Part shown: positions 6,549-14,221 of the stretch, in pieces
Numbering within the stretch: position 1 is the first letter of the stretch
Layout: the number at the start of each line of letters is the position of its first letter
NCBI GenBank assembly: GCA_964439435.1
Contig: CAYTOF010000039.1
Span: forward strand, 1 to 20,123
Direction of reading: 5' to 3'
Source: CAYTOF01 sp964439435
Lineage (GTDB): Bacteria > Bacillota > Clostridia > Oscillospirales > QAMX01
Length of the DNA: 20,123 nucleotides
Translations under genes and position numbers: made by a program
The notes under the pieces: model-generated
The model's database searches: none
Told to the model about the DNA's origin: nothing
The model's input: the letters and a program-made list of their open reading frames with translations, nothing else

Positions 6549-8006
6549 TTAAAAGCTCTCTTTTAAAAACTCAAGCTTATCCAAATATAAATTGAATTTG
6601 TTTTCATAAAATTTGCGAATAGATTTGTCATTTCCGGAGATAGATTCAAGCTTGACCATTGTTTCACTGCAAGTATACAAGGACGGAAATGCTCCACAAC
6701 CCACGGCTGAAAGCATTGCTGCTCCAAGCCCGGCGGCATCTTTTTCAACGGCTTTCAAAGCATTAAAACCCATTATATTTGCTATTAGCTGAGACCAAAG
6801 AGGGCTGTTTATAGCGCCGCCGGAGATGAGGAGTCTGTTTGGGAAGATGCCGCTTTTGAGAAACTCCTCCATCAGCAACTTGGTTTCAAAAACCACTCCT
6901 TCCATGAGGGCTAGGGCGATATCATACTTGTCATGCGACAAAGTCAATCCTGAGAGAGTGCCACTCAACTTGTCGGCGTGCATTGACCCACTGCCGGCCA
7001 GATAGGGAAAGAAAAATAGATTTGCCGCTGAATTCCTTCTGTTTTTAGCTTCATTGTCCAGGTCGAAGTAGTTTGTTTCTGAAACAGATTTCCACCATTC
7101 CATTGAAGAGCCTGCGCTTGGAAAAGATGCCAAGGCTGCATATTTTCCGGTGAGCGGAAAGAAACCGGGGGAGAGCTTGGTATTTGTTTGCAACAGAGTA
7201 TCCGTCACACTGAAAACCACCCATGCTGTGCCTGTTGCGACCAATACATCGCCTGAGCTATGGACACCGCTACCTATCGCCGCACAGTATTGATCGTGTG
7301 CTCCGTTGAACACTGCCACACTATGGGGCAACCCCAAATCCAGAGCGGCTTGTTTTGTCAGAGAACCAAGATAGATGCCCGAGGGCAATATTTCAGGCAG
7401 CATGGATGCATCTATCCCCAAAAAAGAGAGGATATCAAAATCCCAATCAAGTGTTTTGACATTCATAAGCTGTCTTATAGCGGCATTTGTAGGATCGATT
7501 ATATTTCTGCCGGTCAGCTTTAAAGTAATATATTCTGCGGTTGTAACAAAACAATTGGACTTACAAAACAAATCCGAATTATTTTTGCGCATCCAAGCTA
7601 TTTTGGCAGCATCCAAGCTAGGATTTGGAGTCCAACCTGTTTTTTGATATATTGTATTCTCTCCAATGGAAGAGGCCAACTCGGCAGCTTCTGACTTGGA
7701 ACGGGTATCCATCCAGGTTATGGCATTGCACAGAGGGTTGCCTTTCGAGTCAATGGCAAGCATTGTAGCACCCTGGGTTGAGATACCTATGCCGCAGACA
7801 TCGGAAGTATCTTGAATATTGGCAAGAGCAAGATGCACAGATTCAATAACAGCAACCCACCAATCCTCTGCCATCTGCTCAACACAGTGTATTTCGGGTG
7901 TCAGCAGGGGATAGTGAGCTTGCCCGCGACCCAAGATATTTCCCAGTTCGTCAACGGCCAAAGTTTTTGCGGAAGAAGTTCCGATATCAATTCCAAGAAA
8001 TACCAT
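6549..8006 (-). CDS. FGGY-family carbohydrate kinase (xylulokinase-like)
   Basis: This is a complete FGGY kinase of 485 residues. The N-terminal phosphate loop is FLGIDIGTSSAKTLAVDE, followed by GIGISTQGAT and ITWMDTRS in the first domain. NGAHDQYCAAIGSG holds the catalytic Asp238, and ISGGAINSPLWSQLIANIM is the C-terminal ATP segment. The family phosphorylates ketoses, polyols and related compounds. The glutamine-containing STQGAT segment differs from the SGQMHG of classical xylulokinases, so the substrate may not be xylulose. It begins 14 bp after the class III aminotransferase and is the second gene of that transcript, with ribosome site AAGGGAAG. A second FGGY kinase within 7 kb argues for two distinct sugar routes. 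Confidence 0.87.
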   Translation of the reverse strand: MVFLGIDIGTSSAKTLAVDELGNILGRGQAHYPLLTPEIHCVEQMAEDWWVAVIESVHLALANIQDTSDVCGIGISTQGATMLAIDSKGNPLCNAITWMDTRSKSEAAELASSIGENTIYQKTGWTPNPSLDAAKIAWMRKNNSDLFCKSNCFVTTAEYITLKLTGRNIIDPTNAAIRQLMNVKTLDWDFDILSFLGIDASMLPEILPSGIYLGSLTKQAALDLGLPHSVAVFNGAHDQYCAAIGSGVHSSGDVLVATGTAWVVFSVTDTLLQTNTKLSPGFFPLTGKYAALASFPSAGSSMEWWKSVSETNYFDLDNEAKNRRNSAANLFFFPYLAGSGSMHADKLSGTLSGLTLSHDKYDIALALMEGVVFETKLLMEEFLKSGIFPNRLLISGGAINSPLWSQLIANIMGFNALKAVEKDAAGLGAAMLSAVGCGAFPSLYTCSETMVKLESISGNDKSIRKFYENKFNLYLDKLEFLKESF

Positions 8007-8020
8007 AATCTTCCCTTTTG

Positions 8021-9556
8021 TCAGATGCAGAGTTCATCCAGCACTTTTTCTATGCTGCCTATGAGAAAGTCCAGTGCCGCTTTAGATGAAATTACGGGGG
8101 GTTTTAAAAGGACAGCAGGGGGACAGTTAGCCTTGTAAAGCTGAGCGCTTGCATCAATATATGATGCATTTAGTTTTTGAGCAACGCTTGCAGCTTTTTC
8201 TACAGAAGAAAAATGAAGTGTTGCCAGGTGTCCTTTCCCTTCAATTTTGGAGACAAGCTCACAATGCTTTATTTGAATTTCACACAAACGGTTATAAAAA
8301 TAGTTTCCAAGCTCGGTTATTTTATTTCTGTTTGCGTTTATAAATGCCATCGTCACCAAATACGAGAGCGATGCGAGATCCTCTTGTCCGTTTGTTACTA
8401 AAGCGCCGAACAAATTCAACGTGTCCATCTCTGCGGTGGTGATGATTTTGCTTGCAGGGTACTCTCCGCCTGAAAAGCCTTTGCCCAGTGCCACAAAATC
8501 AGGTTTTAAACCATAGTCGTTAAAAAGCATCAAGCTTTCATACCAAGCACAGCTCTGTATTTCGTCCACAAGCACCGGAGTGTCTGTTTTTGCGCAGAGT
8601 TCATATGCCTTTTTTAAAAACTCCGGTTCCATTCGAACACCGCCGTAGTTCATCAGGATGATCTCATGTAAAAAGCCGGCGGTCTTATAGTTGTCATTGT
8701 TATACAGGCGAATGGTTTCACGAAATCGGTCGATATTATTGATTTCAATGGGAACAACTTTATATATTGAGGAATTTTCTGCTTTGACATACAAATCAGG
8801 CCACATCCCACGGAATGATTGTGTCAGTGTGGTTGTGCCATGATAGTTGGCTTCAGTTCCGTTGTTTCTGTCGGCAGAAACTAAGAACACCGGTGTTTTT
8901 CCTGCATATTCGGGAGACTTGAAAGTTGGATCAAGGCGATAAAATCTTGTCAACATCATCTTTACACCGGCTTCGACAGCTAAGGATCCAGTTTCAAGAT
9001 TAATCACGCGATTTAACACCTTTGGTTCTTTCGAAGATAAAACCTGTCCGGTTGCATCATCGTCTTCCCATTCCAGTTTGTTTACAGTTTGGATAAGACG
9101 CCTCTCGAGCAGACGCGTGATATAGCCGCGCGTATTGTTGTGAGTTGGGTTTAGTATGCCAAGCATGCGTGCCTTGTCAATGAGCTTGTATCCTTCAAAA
9201 CGATGCCCCAAGGATGCTTGGTAATGTTCACTTTTGCCAATAAAATAGAGTTTGCCATCTTCACCAACGCGGAAAGGGCCGATACCTGTCAGGGGAGCAG
9301 CTTTTTTATTTGTGGCTTTTCTAAATGCGTCTGTCGCTGCTCCTTCTAAACTGTCGGGATATGCCTTGACAATGGAGGAGCCGACTAATTTTAGCAGCTC
9401 ATCATTTTTGCTTTGACGGGGGAAAGACATAAAGTCTACAGCATCAAAAGCTTTTGATGGCACAGGTTCACCCAGAACTTCAGAAGCTGAAGCAACTGCA
9501 TTTATAAATTCATTGCCAAGTAAATCGCTCAAGCTGATTTTTGGAGAATTAAACAT
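8021..9556 (-). CDS. Class III (ornithine/GABA-type) PLP aminotransferase with N-terminal extension
   Basis: This 511-residue protein has the core of a class III aminotransferase. Visible are a phosphate-binding segment near NLETGSLAVEAG (~residue 187), the YHG motif in NNGTEANYHG, VLVDEIQSC with Asp331 (pyridine nitrogen contact), and VALGKGFSGG with the Schiff-base Lys359. The 28-residue spacing between these two is normal. The family usually has 420-460 residues; the surplus of some 70-80 residues lies before the core. Class III enzymes transfer terminal amines to 2-oxoglutarate or pyruvate and also include aminomutases and amino-sugar enzymes. It is the first gene of a two-gene operon with the kinase, has an AGGGG ribosome site and a strong promoter at 9662-9690. 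The substrate is not predictable; an amino-sugar or aminocyclitol is inferred from the neighbours. Confidence 0.85.
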   Translation of the reverse strand: MFNSPKISLSDLLGNEFINAVASASEVLGEPVPSKAFDAVDFMSFPRQSKNDELLKLVGSSIVKAYPDSLEGAATDAFRKATNKKAAPLTGIGPFRVGEDGKLYFIGKSEHYQASLGHRFEGYKLIDKARMLGILNPTHNNTRGYITRLLERRLIQTVNKLEWEDDDATGQVLSSKEPKVLNRVINLETGSLAVEAGVKMMLTRFYRLDPTFKSPEYAGKTPVFLVSADRNNGTEANYHGTTTLTQSFRGMWPDLYVKAENSSIYKVVPIEINNIDRFRETIRLYNNDNYKTAGFLHEIILMNYGGVRMEPEFLKKAYELCAKTDTPVLVDEIQSCAWYESLMLFNDYGLKPDFVALGKGFSGGEYPASKIITTAEMDTLNLFGALVTNGQEDLASLSYLVTMAFINANRNKITELGNYFYNRLCEIQIKHCELVSKIEGKGHLATLHFSSVEKAASVAQKLNASYIDASAQLYKANCPPAVLLKPPVISSKAALDFLIGSIEKVLDELCI

Positions 9557-9661
9557 ATATAACCCCTAATAATGTATTTGTCAGAAACAGCCAAAAGAGG
9601 GAAAAGAAGGCTCAATCTCTCTGTAAAAGCTGCAATATCGCTGACTGACTTATCTGTTTTA

Positions 9662-9690
9662 ACTATATCTCAAACCGTAGCTGATGTCAA
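9662..9690 (-). promoter_or_regulatory. Near-consensus promoter for aminotransferase-kinase operon
   Basis: On the minus strand a perfect TTGACA (9685-9690) and TATAGT (9662-9667) are separated by exactly 17 bp, about 105 nt before ATG 9556. Confidence 0.75.
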
Positions 9691-9768
9691 TCTCAAGTGG
9701 GGTATTGTGGATTCATTTTTCAATTGGCATTGCGAACAAAATCAACACTGAGACAGATTGCCAGATGC

Positions 9769-9797
9769 TTGACAAAATAAATTTGAGGTGTTACAGT
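9769..9797 (+). promoter_or_regulatory. Promoter for amidohydrolase-isomerase operon
   Basis: A perfect TTGACA (9769-9774) and TACAGT (9792-9797) are separated by 17 bp. The GGGAGGA ribosome site (9817-9823) follows, with ATG at 9831. Confidence 0.7.
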
Positions 9798-9830
9798 TAA
9801 GCAAACAAAACAAGACGGGAGGAGTGCACA

Positions 9831-10838
9831 ATGAGCGGCTTTAAGCTTACGGATTATGACATTGAAATATACAATAGATATATAAGAGATTTTATCCCGG
9901 ATGATGTTATTGATGTTCATACTCATATTTGGAAAGGAAGCCTTGATCCCGCCTCCCTAGACAAATGGCCATCAAAAGTTGCCTCTCAATGCACGCACGA
10001 AGAGTTGGCTTGTATATACAAGGAGCTGTTTCCCGGAAAAGCTTTTAAACCGGTGTATATGGGTCACCCCGAAGCTGAACTCTCCAGGACAAACGCATAT
10101 GCAAAAAGCAGCGGAGAAACAAACAAATTACCTTATCTTTACTGTACCTCATATGATACGAGTGAAAAAAAAATCGAGAAAGCAATCGCCCAAGATGGGT
10201 TTGTTGGTATAAAACCATATCCCAATCATGCGGCGAAATATATACCATCAAGTGAAATCCGAATTTTTGACTATTTACCCCATGAACATTTAAACATTCT
10301 CAATGAAATGGAAGCTGTTGTCATATTGCATATACCGCGCAAAAATCGGTTGAGAGATGAGGTCAACATCGCACAGTTGATGGAGATAGACAGCAGATAT
10401 CCGAAGGCCAAGATAATTGTCGCTCATGTCGGTCGAGCCTATACTGACTTTGATATAGGCAATGCATTTGAAACATTGAAACACTCAAAGAACCTCTTTT
10501 TTGATATTTCAGCAAACACACTCGATGCTGCAATGTTCGAATGTCTAAAAGCTGTCGGTGCGAAAAGGATCTTGTTCGGTTCGGATATGCCGATAACCAA
10601 AATGCGCATGTACAGAATCACAGAAAATAAAACATATGTAAACGTCGTGCCCAGAGGAGCATATGGTGATGTCTCAGGAGATAAAAACATGAAAGAAAGT
10701 GATGAAGCTGCTATTACTTTCTTTATCTATGAAGAGATTTTGGCACTGAGACGAGCTGCGATGAAAGCAGGTCTTAGTCAGAGAGAAGTTTCGGACATCT
10801 TTTATGGAAATGCACAAAGGATATTAAATCTTACTTGA
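9831..10838 (+). CDS. Amidohydrolase-family (amidohydrolase 2) metal-dependent hydrolase
   Basis: This 335-residue TIM-barrel hydrolase has the metal ligands of the amidohydrolase superfamily. These are His30-x-His32 in DVHTHIW, His167 in ILHIPR, His199 in VAHVGR and Asp252 in FGSDMP. Lys128 in GIKPYP is a further conserved active-site candidate. COG2159-type members hydrolyse lactones or amides or decarboxylate acids with Zn or similar metals in the cytoplasm. The start is fixed by GGGAGGA seven nt upstream. It is the first gene of the rightward operon, 36 bp before an AraA/FucI-like isomerase, and divergent from an aminotransferase and kinase. Removing an N-acyl group or opening a lactone would fit this company, but nothing in the sequence fixes the substrate. 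Confidence 0.85.
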   Translation: MSGFKLTDYDIEIYNRYIRDFIPDDVIDVHTHIWKGSLDPASLDKWPSKVASQCTHEELACIYKELFPGKAFKPVYMGHPEAELSRTNAYAKSSGETNKLPYLYCTSYDTSEKKIEKAIAQDGFVGIKPYPNHAAKYIPSSEIRIFDYLPHEHLNILNEMEAVVILHIPRKNRLRDEVNIAQLMEIDSRYPKAKIIVAHVGRAYTDFDIGNAFETLKHSKNLFFDISANTLDAAMFECLKAVGAKRILFGSDMPITKMRMYRITENKTYVNVVPRGAYGDVSGDKNMKESDEAAITFFIYEEILALRRAAMKAGLSQREVSDIFYGNAQRILNLT

Positions 10839-10874
10839 TTTGGCAAAAAAATAGCTGTGAAATGAGGCATAAAA

Positions 10875-12260
10875 ATGATAAAAATCGGATTGTTGCCACT
10901 CTACATATCACTGTATGATGAGAGTTGGCCATATTTAAGACCACGAATGGAAGCGTTTTATGAAGACACAGTTAAGAAATTTCAAGCGCAGGGTCTGGAA
11001 GTCATTTCAGCGCCTTTTTGCAGAATTTCCTCTGAGTTTGAGTCGGCAATAGATGGTTTTGAACAAAGTGGAGCTCAATGCATAGTGACTTTACACATGG
11101 CATATTCACCATCTCTTGAATCCTCGGAGTTTTTGTCAAAAACAAAGTTGCCCATTGTTGTTTTGGATATCACCGAATGCTATGATTTTGATCATTTGCA
11201 GGATCCGGAAGAGTTGATGTATTGCCATGGAATCCACGGTGTTATGGACATGTGTAATTTATTGTTGAGAAATGGCAAACAGTTTTCCATTGTTGCCGGT
11301 CATCCCGATCATTCCGATGTGATTAAAAGAGCGTGTGGGTTCATATCTGCGGCAATCTCCGCATATTCGCTTTCAGGTTCCCGTACCGGTCGCATTGGTG
11401 GAAGCTTTTTGGGAATGGGAGATTTTGCAGTCACAGACAGTGAATTACATGAGAGGTTTGGAGTCACTGTTGTGGAACCGAAGCGTGATGAGCTTTCATA
11501 TTTAATACAATCCGTTGCAAAAAAAGAAATCGAAAAAGAGATTGTGCATGATATCAACAGCTATCAAACAGGAGAAAAAATAAGCAGTTCGATTCATGAA
11601 GTTACAGCGCAGAATTCTCTGGCAGTGCGTAAGTGGATTGAAAATTCAAAACTTGATGCTTTTAGCATAAACTTTCTTGAAGTAGGTAATGAAACAGGGC
11701 TGACTACTATGCCCTTTATGGAAATTTGCAAATCAATGGCAAGAGGTATCGGCTATGCGGGAGAAGGGGATGTTTTGACGGCCTCATTTGTCGGTGCATT
11801 GTTGAAGGGCTTTCCCAAAACATCATTTGTTGAGATATTTTGTCCGGACTGGAAAGGAAACACCCTCTTCCTCAGTCACATGGGGGAGATGAACATAGGC
11901 CTTTGCGCAAACAAGCCGGAAATGGGGGTCAAGCCCTTTGCTTTTGGTGTTGAAACGGATCCTGTGATCTCCACAGGATGCTTTGAGAGCGGTGAAGCCG
12001 TATTTTTGAATATTTTTAGAGTCGAGCAAGATTTTAAATTATTGCTGGCTTCGGTCACAATGGAAGCACCGGAATATCAAAACGATCGCTTTAAGCATAC
12101 TGTCCGTGGGTGGATGAGGCCAAAGATCGACATTGCACTGTTCTTGGAAAAGCTCAGCCTTGAAGGTGCTACACATCACAGCATATTAGTCTACGATGCG
12201 CAGATCGAACAACTTAGCTATTTTGGCAAACTGCTCGGAATGGATGTTATAATACTATAA
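10875..12260 (+). CDS. L-arabinose/L-fucose isomerase family protein
   Basis: This 461-residue protein belongs to the AraA/FucI fold family, manganese-dependent aldose-ketose isomerases. Active-site elements line up with arabinose isomerase: GYAGEGDVLTA (Glu297), SFVEIF (Glu320), FLSHMGEMN (His335) and GATHHS near the C-terminus (His434/435). The set of four metal ligands is therefore intact and catalysis is expected. The N-terminal part (KIGLLPLYISLYD) matches the Rossmann-like substrate domain. Overall it is clearly not a standard AraA, so the sugar may be different. ATG 10875 has GAGG seven nt upstream. It follows the amidohydrolase after 36 bp. In the inferred pathway it would turn an aldose into the ketose phosphorylated by the FGGY kinase encoded divergently. 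Confidence 0.86.
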   Translation: MIKIGLLPLYISLYDESWPYLRPRMEAFYEDTVKKFQAQGLEVISAPFCRISSEFESAIDGFEQSGAQCIVTLHMAYSPSLESSEFLSKTKLPIVVLDITECYDFDHLQDPEELMYCHGIHGVMDMCNLLLRNGKQFSIVAGHPDHSDVIKRACGFISAAISAYSLSGSRTGRIGGSFLGMGDFAVTDSELHERFGVTVVEPKRDELSYLIQSVAKKEIEKEIVHDINSYQTGEKISSSIHEVTAQNSLAVRKWIENSKLDAFSINFLEVGNETGLTTMPFMEICKSMARGIGYAGEGDVLTASFVGALLKGFPKTSFVEIFCPDWKGNTLFLSHMGEMNIGLCANKPEMGVKPFAFGVETDPVISTGCFESGEAVFLNIFRVEQDFKLLLASVTMEAPEYQNDRFKHTVRGWMRPKIDIALFLEKLSLEGATHHSILVYDAQIEQLSYFGKLLGMDVIIL

Positions 12261-12269
12261 TTAAAAACA

Positions 12270-12311
12270 AATCGATTTCCTCCAAGTTTTTCGCTTTAGA
12301 GGAAATCGATT
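12270..12311. terminator. Hairpin terminator between convergent genes
   Basis: A perfect 13-bp stem (AATCGATTTCCTC with GAGGAAATCGATT) encloses a 16-nt loop. On the minus strand it is followed by TTTGTTTTTAATT, a usable U tract for the repeat-protein gene. On the plus strand the tail is less T-rich, so termination of the isomerase operon may be weaker. Confidence 0.75.
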
Positions 12312-12356
12312 AAATGTTAACAAATTTTATTACGCACTGGGCTATTTCGAAGGAGC

Positions 12357-14195
12357 TTATTTGAATAGCGCTACCAATCTGTCCCAGAACGTTTCGGACT
12401 CCACAACCATTTCGTTTTTAGGCGCTTCGGGCTTGCTGATACCTTCGCATTTAAAAACAAATTGAACAAGCTCTACGTTTTCGTTTTGCGAGGAGGTAAA
12501 GGAAACGGGTTTAAAACCGGAACCTGAATATTGGTCAAGCATTTCTTCGATCTTTTCTTGAACAGTTTCAGGCAGTTTGGAAGTTTCAGAATTTAATTTT
12601 CCCATGCCATCATTCAAATCGCTTGCACCGTTATCAAGGGCTATAAAGCCGGTTCCGATAGAAACAAGGCCTTTATGAAAATCGGTATAACTGCCGGCCA
12701 ATTTGGAAACTCCATCGAAATAACCTTTGAGGCCATCATGGAAATAGGAGTAATTGCCATCGAGCTCCGTAAGGCCATCAAGAAGAGCTCCCAGTTGATT
12801 ACTTAGATCCAGATCGTTAAGAGATGCGCTGAATTCTGTTGCCATATTGTCCAATGTAACTGCAATCACATGAAGAGAAGAGGAGAGATTTTCCGAGACT
12901 AGGCCAACGGCATCGAAAGCTTCTTTAATTTGATAATATGTACCTTTAACGGTTTGTGCAGCTGTGTATTGTGCTACCAGCTCATCAATTAAATCATATT
13001 GGTCCGGAGAAATTTGAGCATACAGAGCAAAGATTTGTTCTTGTGTTATAGCAGTATCGGGGATGTTCTGAATGGCATTGTCTAAAGCCGAATAAGCCAA
13101 AGAGAAATTCTCGTCCAATGAATCCAAGCCGGAAGAGGCATCAATTAATCCTTCGGATATTTGTACCAGGCCTTGAGCAAGCAGAGCCAAGTCATCAAAG
13201 TTAATTGTATCTAAAGACGAGTCCAAGATCGAAGTGATTTGTGAAAGAGCATCTTTAATTTTTGAAGAGGCATCTGTCAATTTGACGTTATTTCCATTTA
13301 GTTCCTCGAGACCCTTTTTAATGGCACTTGAACCATCAAAGATACCAACAGCTCCACTTTTCATGTCTGCTATACCCGACGACAGTTCTCCGATGCCATC
13401 ATTCAACGCTGAAACGGAATCGGCAAGTAACTCAAAGTCGCCAATAAAAGCATTGGTATCGGGCAAATCAAAATCCATTTGGAAAGGGATGGCTGTTATG
13501 TCAATACCGGCCATTTCAAAATCACGAACTGTGGCTTGCAGTGTCAATTCCGCTTCTTCACCGGGGAGCACAGTATATGCAACAATTCGGTTAGTTCCTG
13601 CACTTACCACTGAGGCACCGTGAGCGATAATGTCGCCAACTTTTGTAGAGTCAAGAGTCAATGAAATTTGGAGCATGTAGTTATCATAGAACACTTCATT
13701 GACAACCGGATTCTTTGATGATTTTAGAAGAATTTCCAAGTTCCCGGACTTTCCGGCGATTTCTTTTGCAGAGAGAGATTCCCCGTTTATTGAATATGAT
13801 ATGTCAAAAATCCAAGGCAGTTCCAAGGATGCCATGTTTCCCTGATAGTAAAAGTTATTACTTTCAGTATAAAAACTGACACTGCTATTGTCGTTTTGGA
13901 TTACGGACGCATCTGTCAAATTGTGTGCGGACAAATAGTTTCCATAATCTGTTATATGTCCCATTTTGGATAAAACAAAATGATTTACAGCATATATGGC
14001 GTCGACACTACCGCCTGTAGAGAGGACGGCATAAATAACTTCATCTTTGCTTTTTATCTCGGCGCCATCTGCCGCAAAAGATGCATTTGCAAAAACGGCG
14101 GCTTTTGCTTCGGCAGCGGATACTCCGGAGGGCATGAGAGATAATACAAAAATCAAGAAAACAGAAAAAACAGATTTTATAATTTTATTTTTCAT
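12357..14195 (-). CDS. Secreted YhgE/Pip-like repeat protein partner of MMPL transporter
   Basis: The 612-residue protein has a clear signal peptide (residues 1-28, ending near SGVSAAEA). A beta-rich domain follows (~30-245). Two blocks of short repeats then come at ~252-300 and ~470-555, where Gly, Leu and Ser/Asp recur in a pattern such as LNDGIGELSSGIADMKSG. These repeats are typical of YhgE/Pip-like proteins, which often sit beside MMPL-type transporters in Bacillota. YhgE proteins usually end in several membrane helices; here the chain ends FWDRLVALFK with no such segment. It would therefore be released to or held at the cell surface, presumably by the transporter. It starts 26 bp after the MMPL gene, with AAGGAGCG as ribosome site. 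Function is not established. Confidence 0.75.
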   Translation of the reverse strand: MKNKIIKSVFSVFLIFVLSLMPSGVSAAEAKAAVFANASFAADGAEIKSKDEVIYAVLSTGGSVDAIYAVNHFVLSKMGHITDYGNYLSAHNLTDASVIQNDNSSVSFYTESNNFYYQGNMASLELPWIFDISYSINGESLSAKEIAGKSGNLEILLKSSKNPVVNEVFYDNYMLQISLTLDSTKVGDIIAHGASVVSAGTNRIVAYTVLPGEEAELTLQATVRDFEMAGIDITAIPFQMDFDLPDTNAFIGDFELLADSVSALNDGIGELSSGIADMKSGAVGIFDGSSAIKKGLEELNGNNVKLTDASSKIKDALSQITSILDSSLDTINFDDLALLAQGLVQISEGLIDASSGLDSLDENFSLAYSALDNAIQNIPDTAITQEQIFALYAQISPDQYDLIDELVAQYTAAQTVKGTYYQIKEAFDAVGLVSENLSSSLHVIAVTLDNMATEFSASLNDLDLSNQLGALLDGLTELDGNYSYFHDGLKGYFDGVSKLAGSYTDFHKGLVSIGTGFIALDNGASDLNDGMGKLNSETSKLPETVQEKIEEMLDQYSGSGFKPVSFTSSQNENVELVQFVFKCEGISKPEAPKNEMVVESETFWDRLVALFK

Positions 14196-14221
14196 ATAAT
14201 ATCGCTCCTTTTAAATAGCAT

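Noticed and set aside
6549..6566. Hairpin TTAAAAG/CTTTTAA at the end of the second kinase gene as a terminator
   Set aside because: The 7-bp stem is almost all A-T pairs and overlaps the stop codon, with only a short T run after it; too weak to call.
7260..7647. Open frames opposite the second kinase gene
   Set aside because: They have no ribosome site, no recognisable domain and lie wholly inside a well-supported kinase gene.
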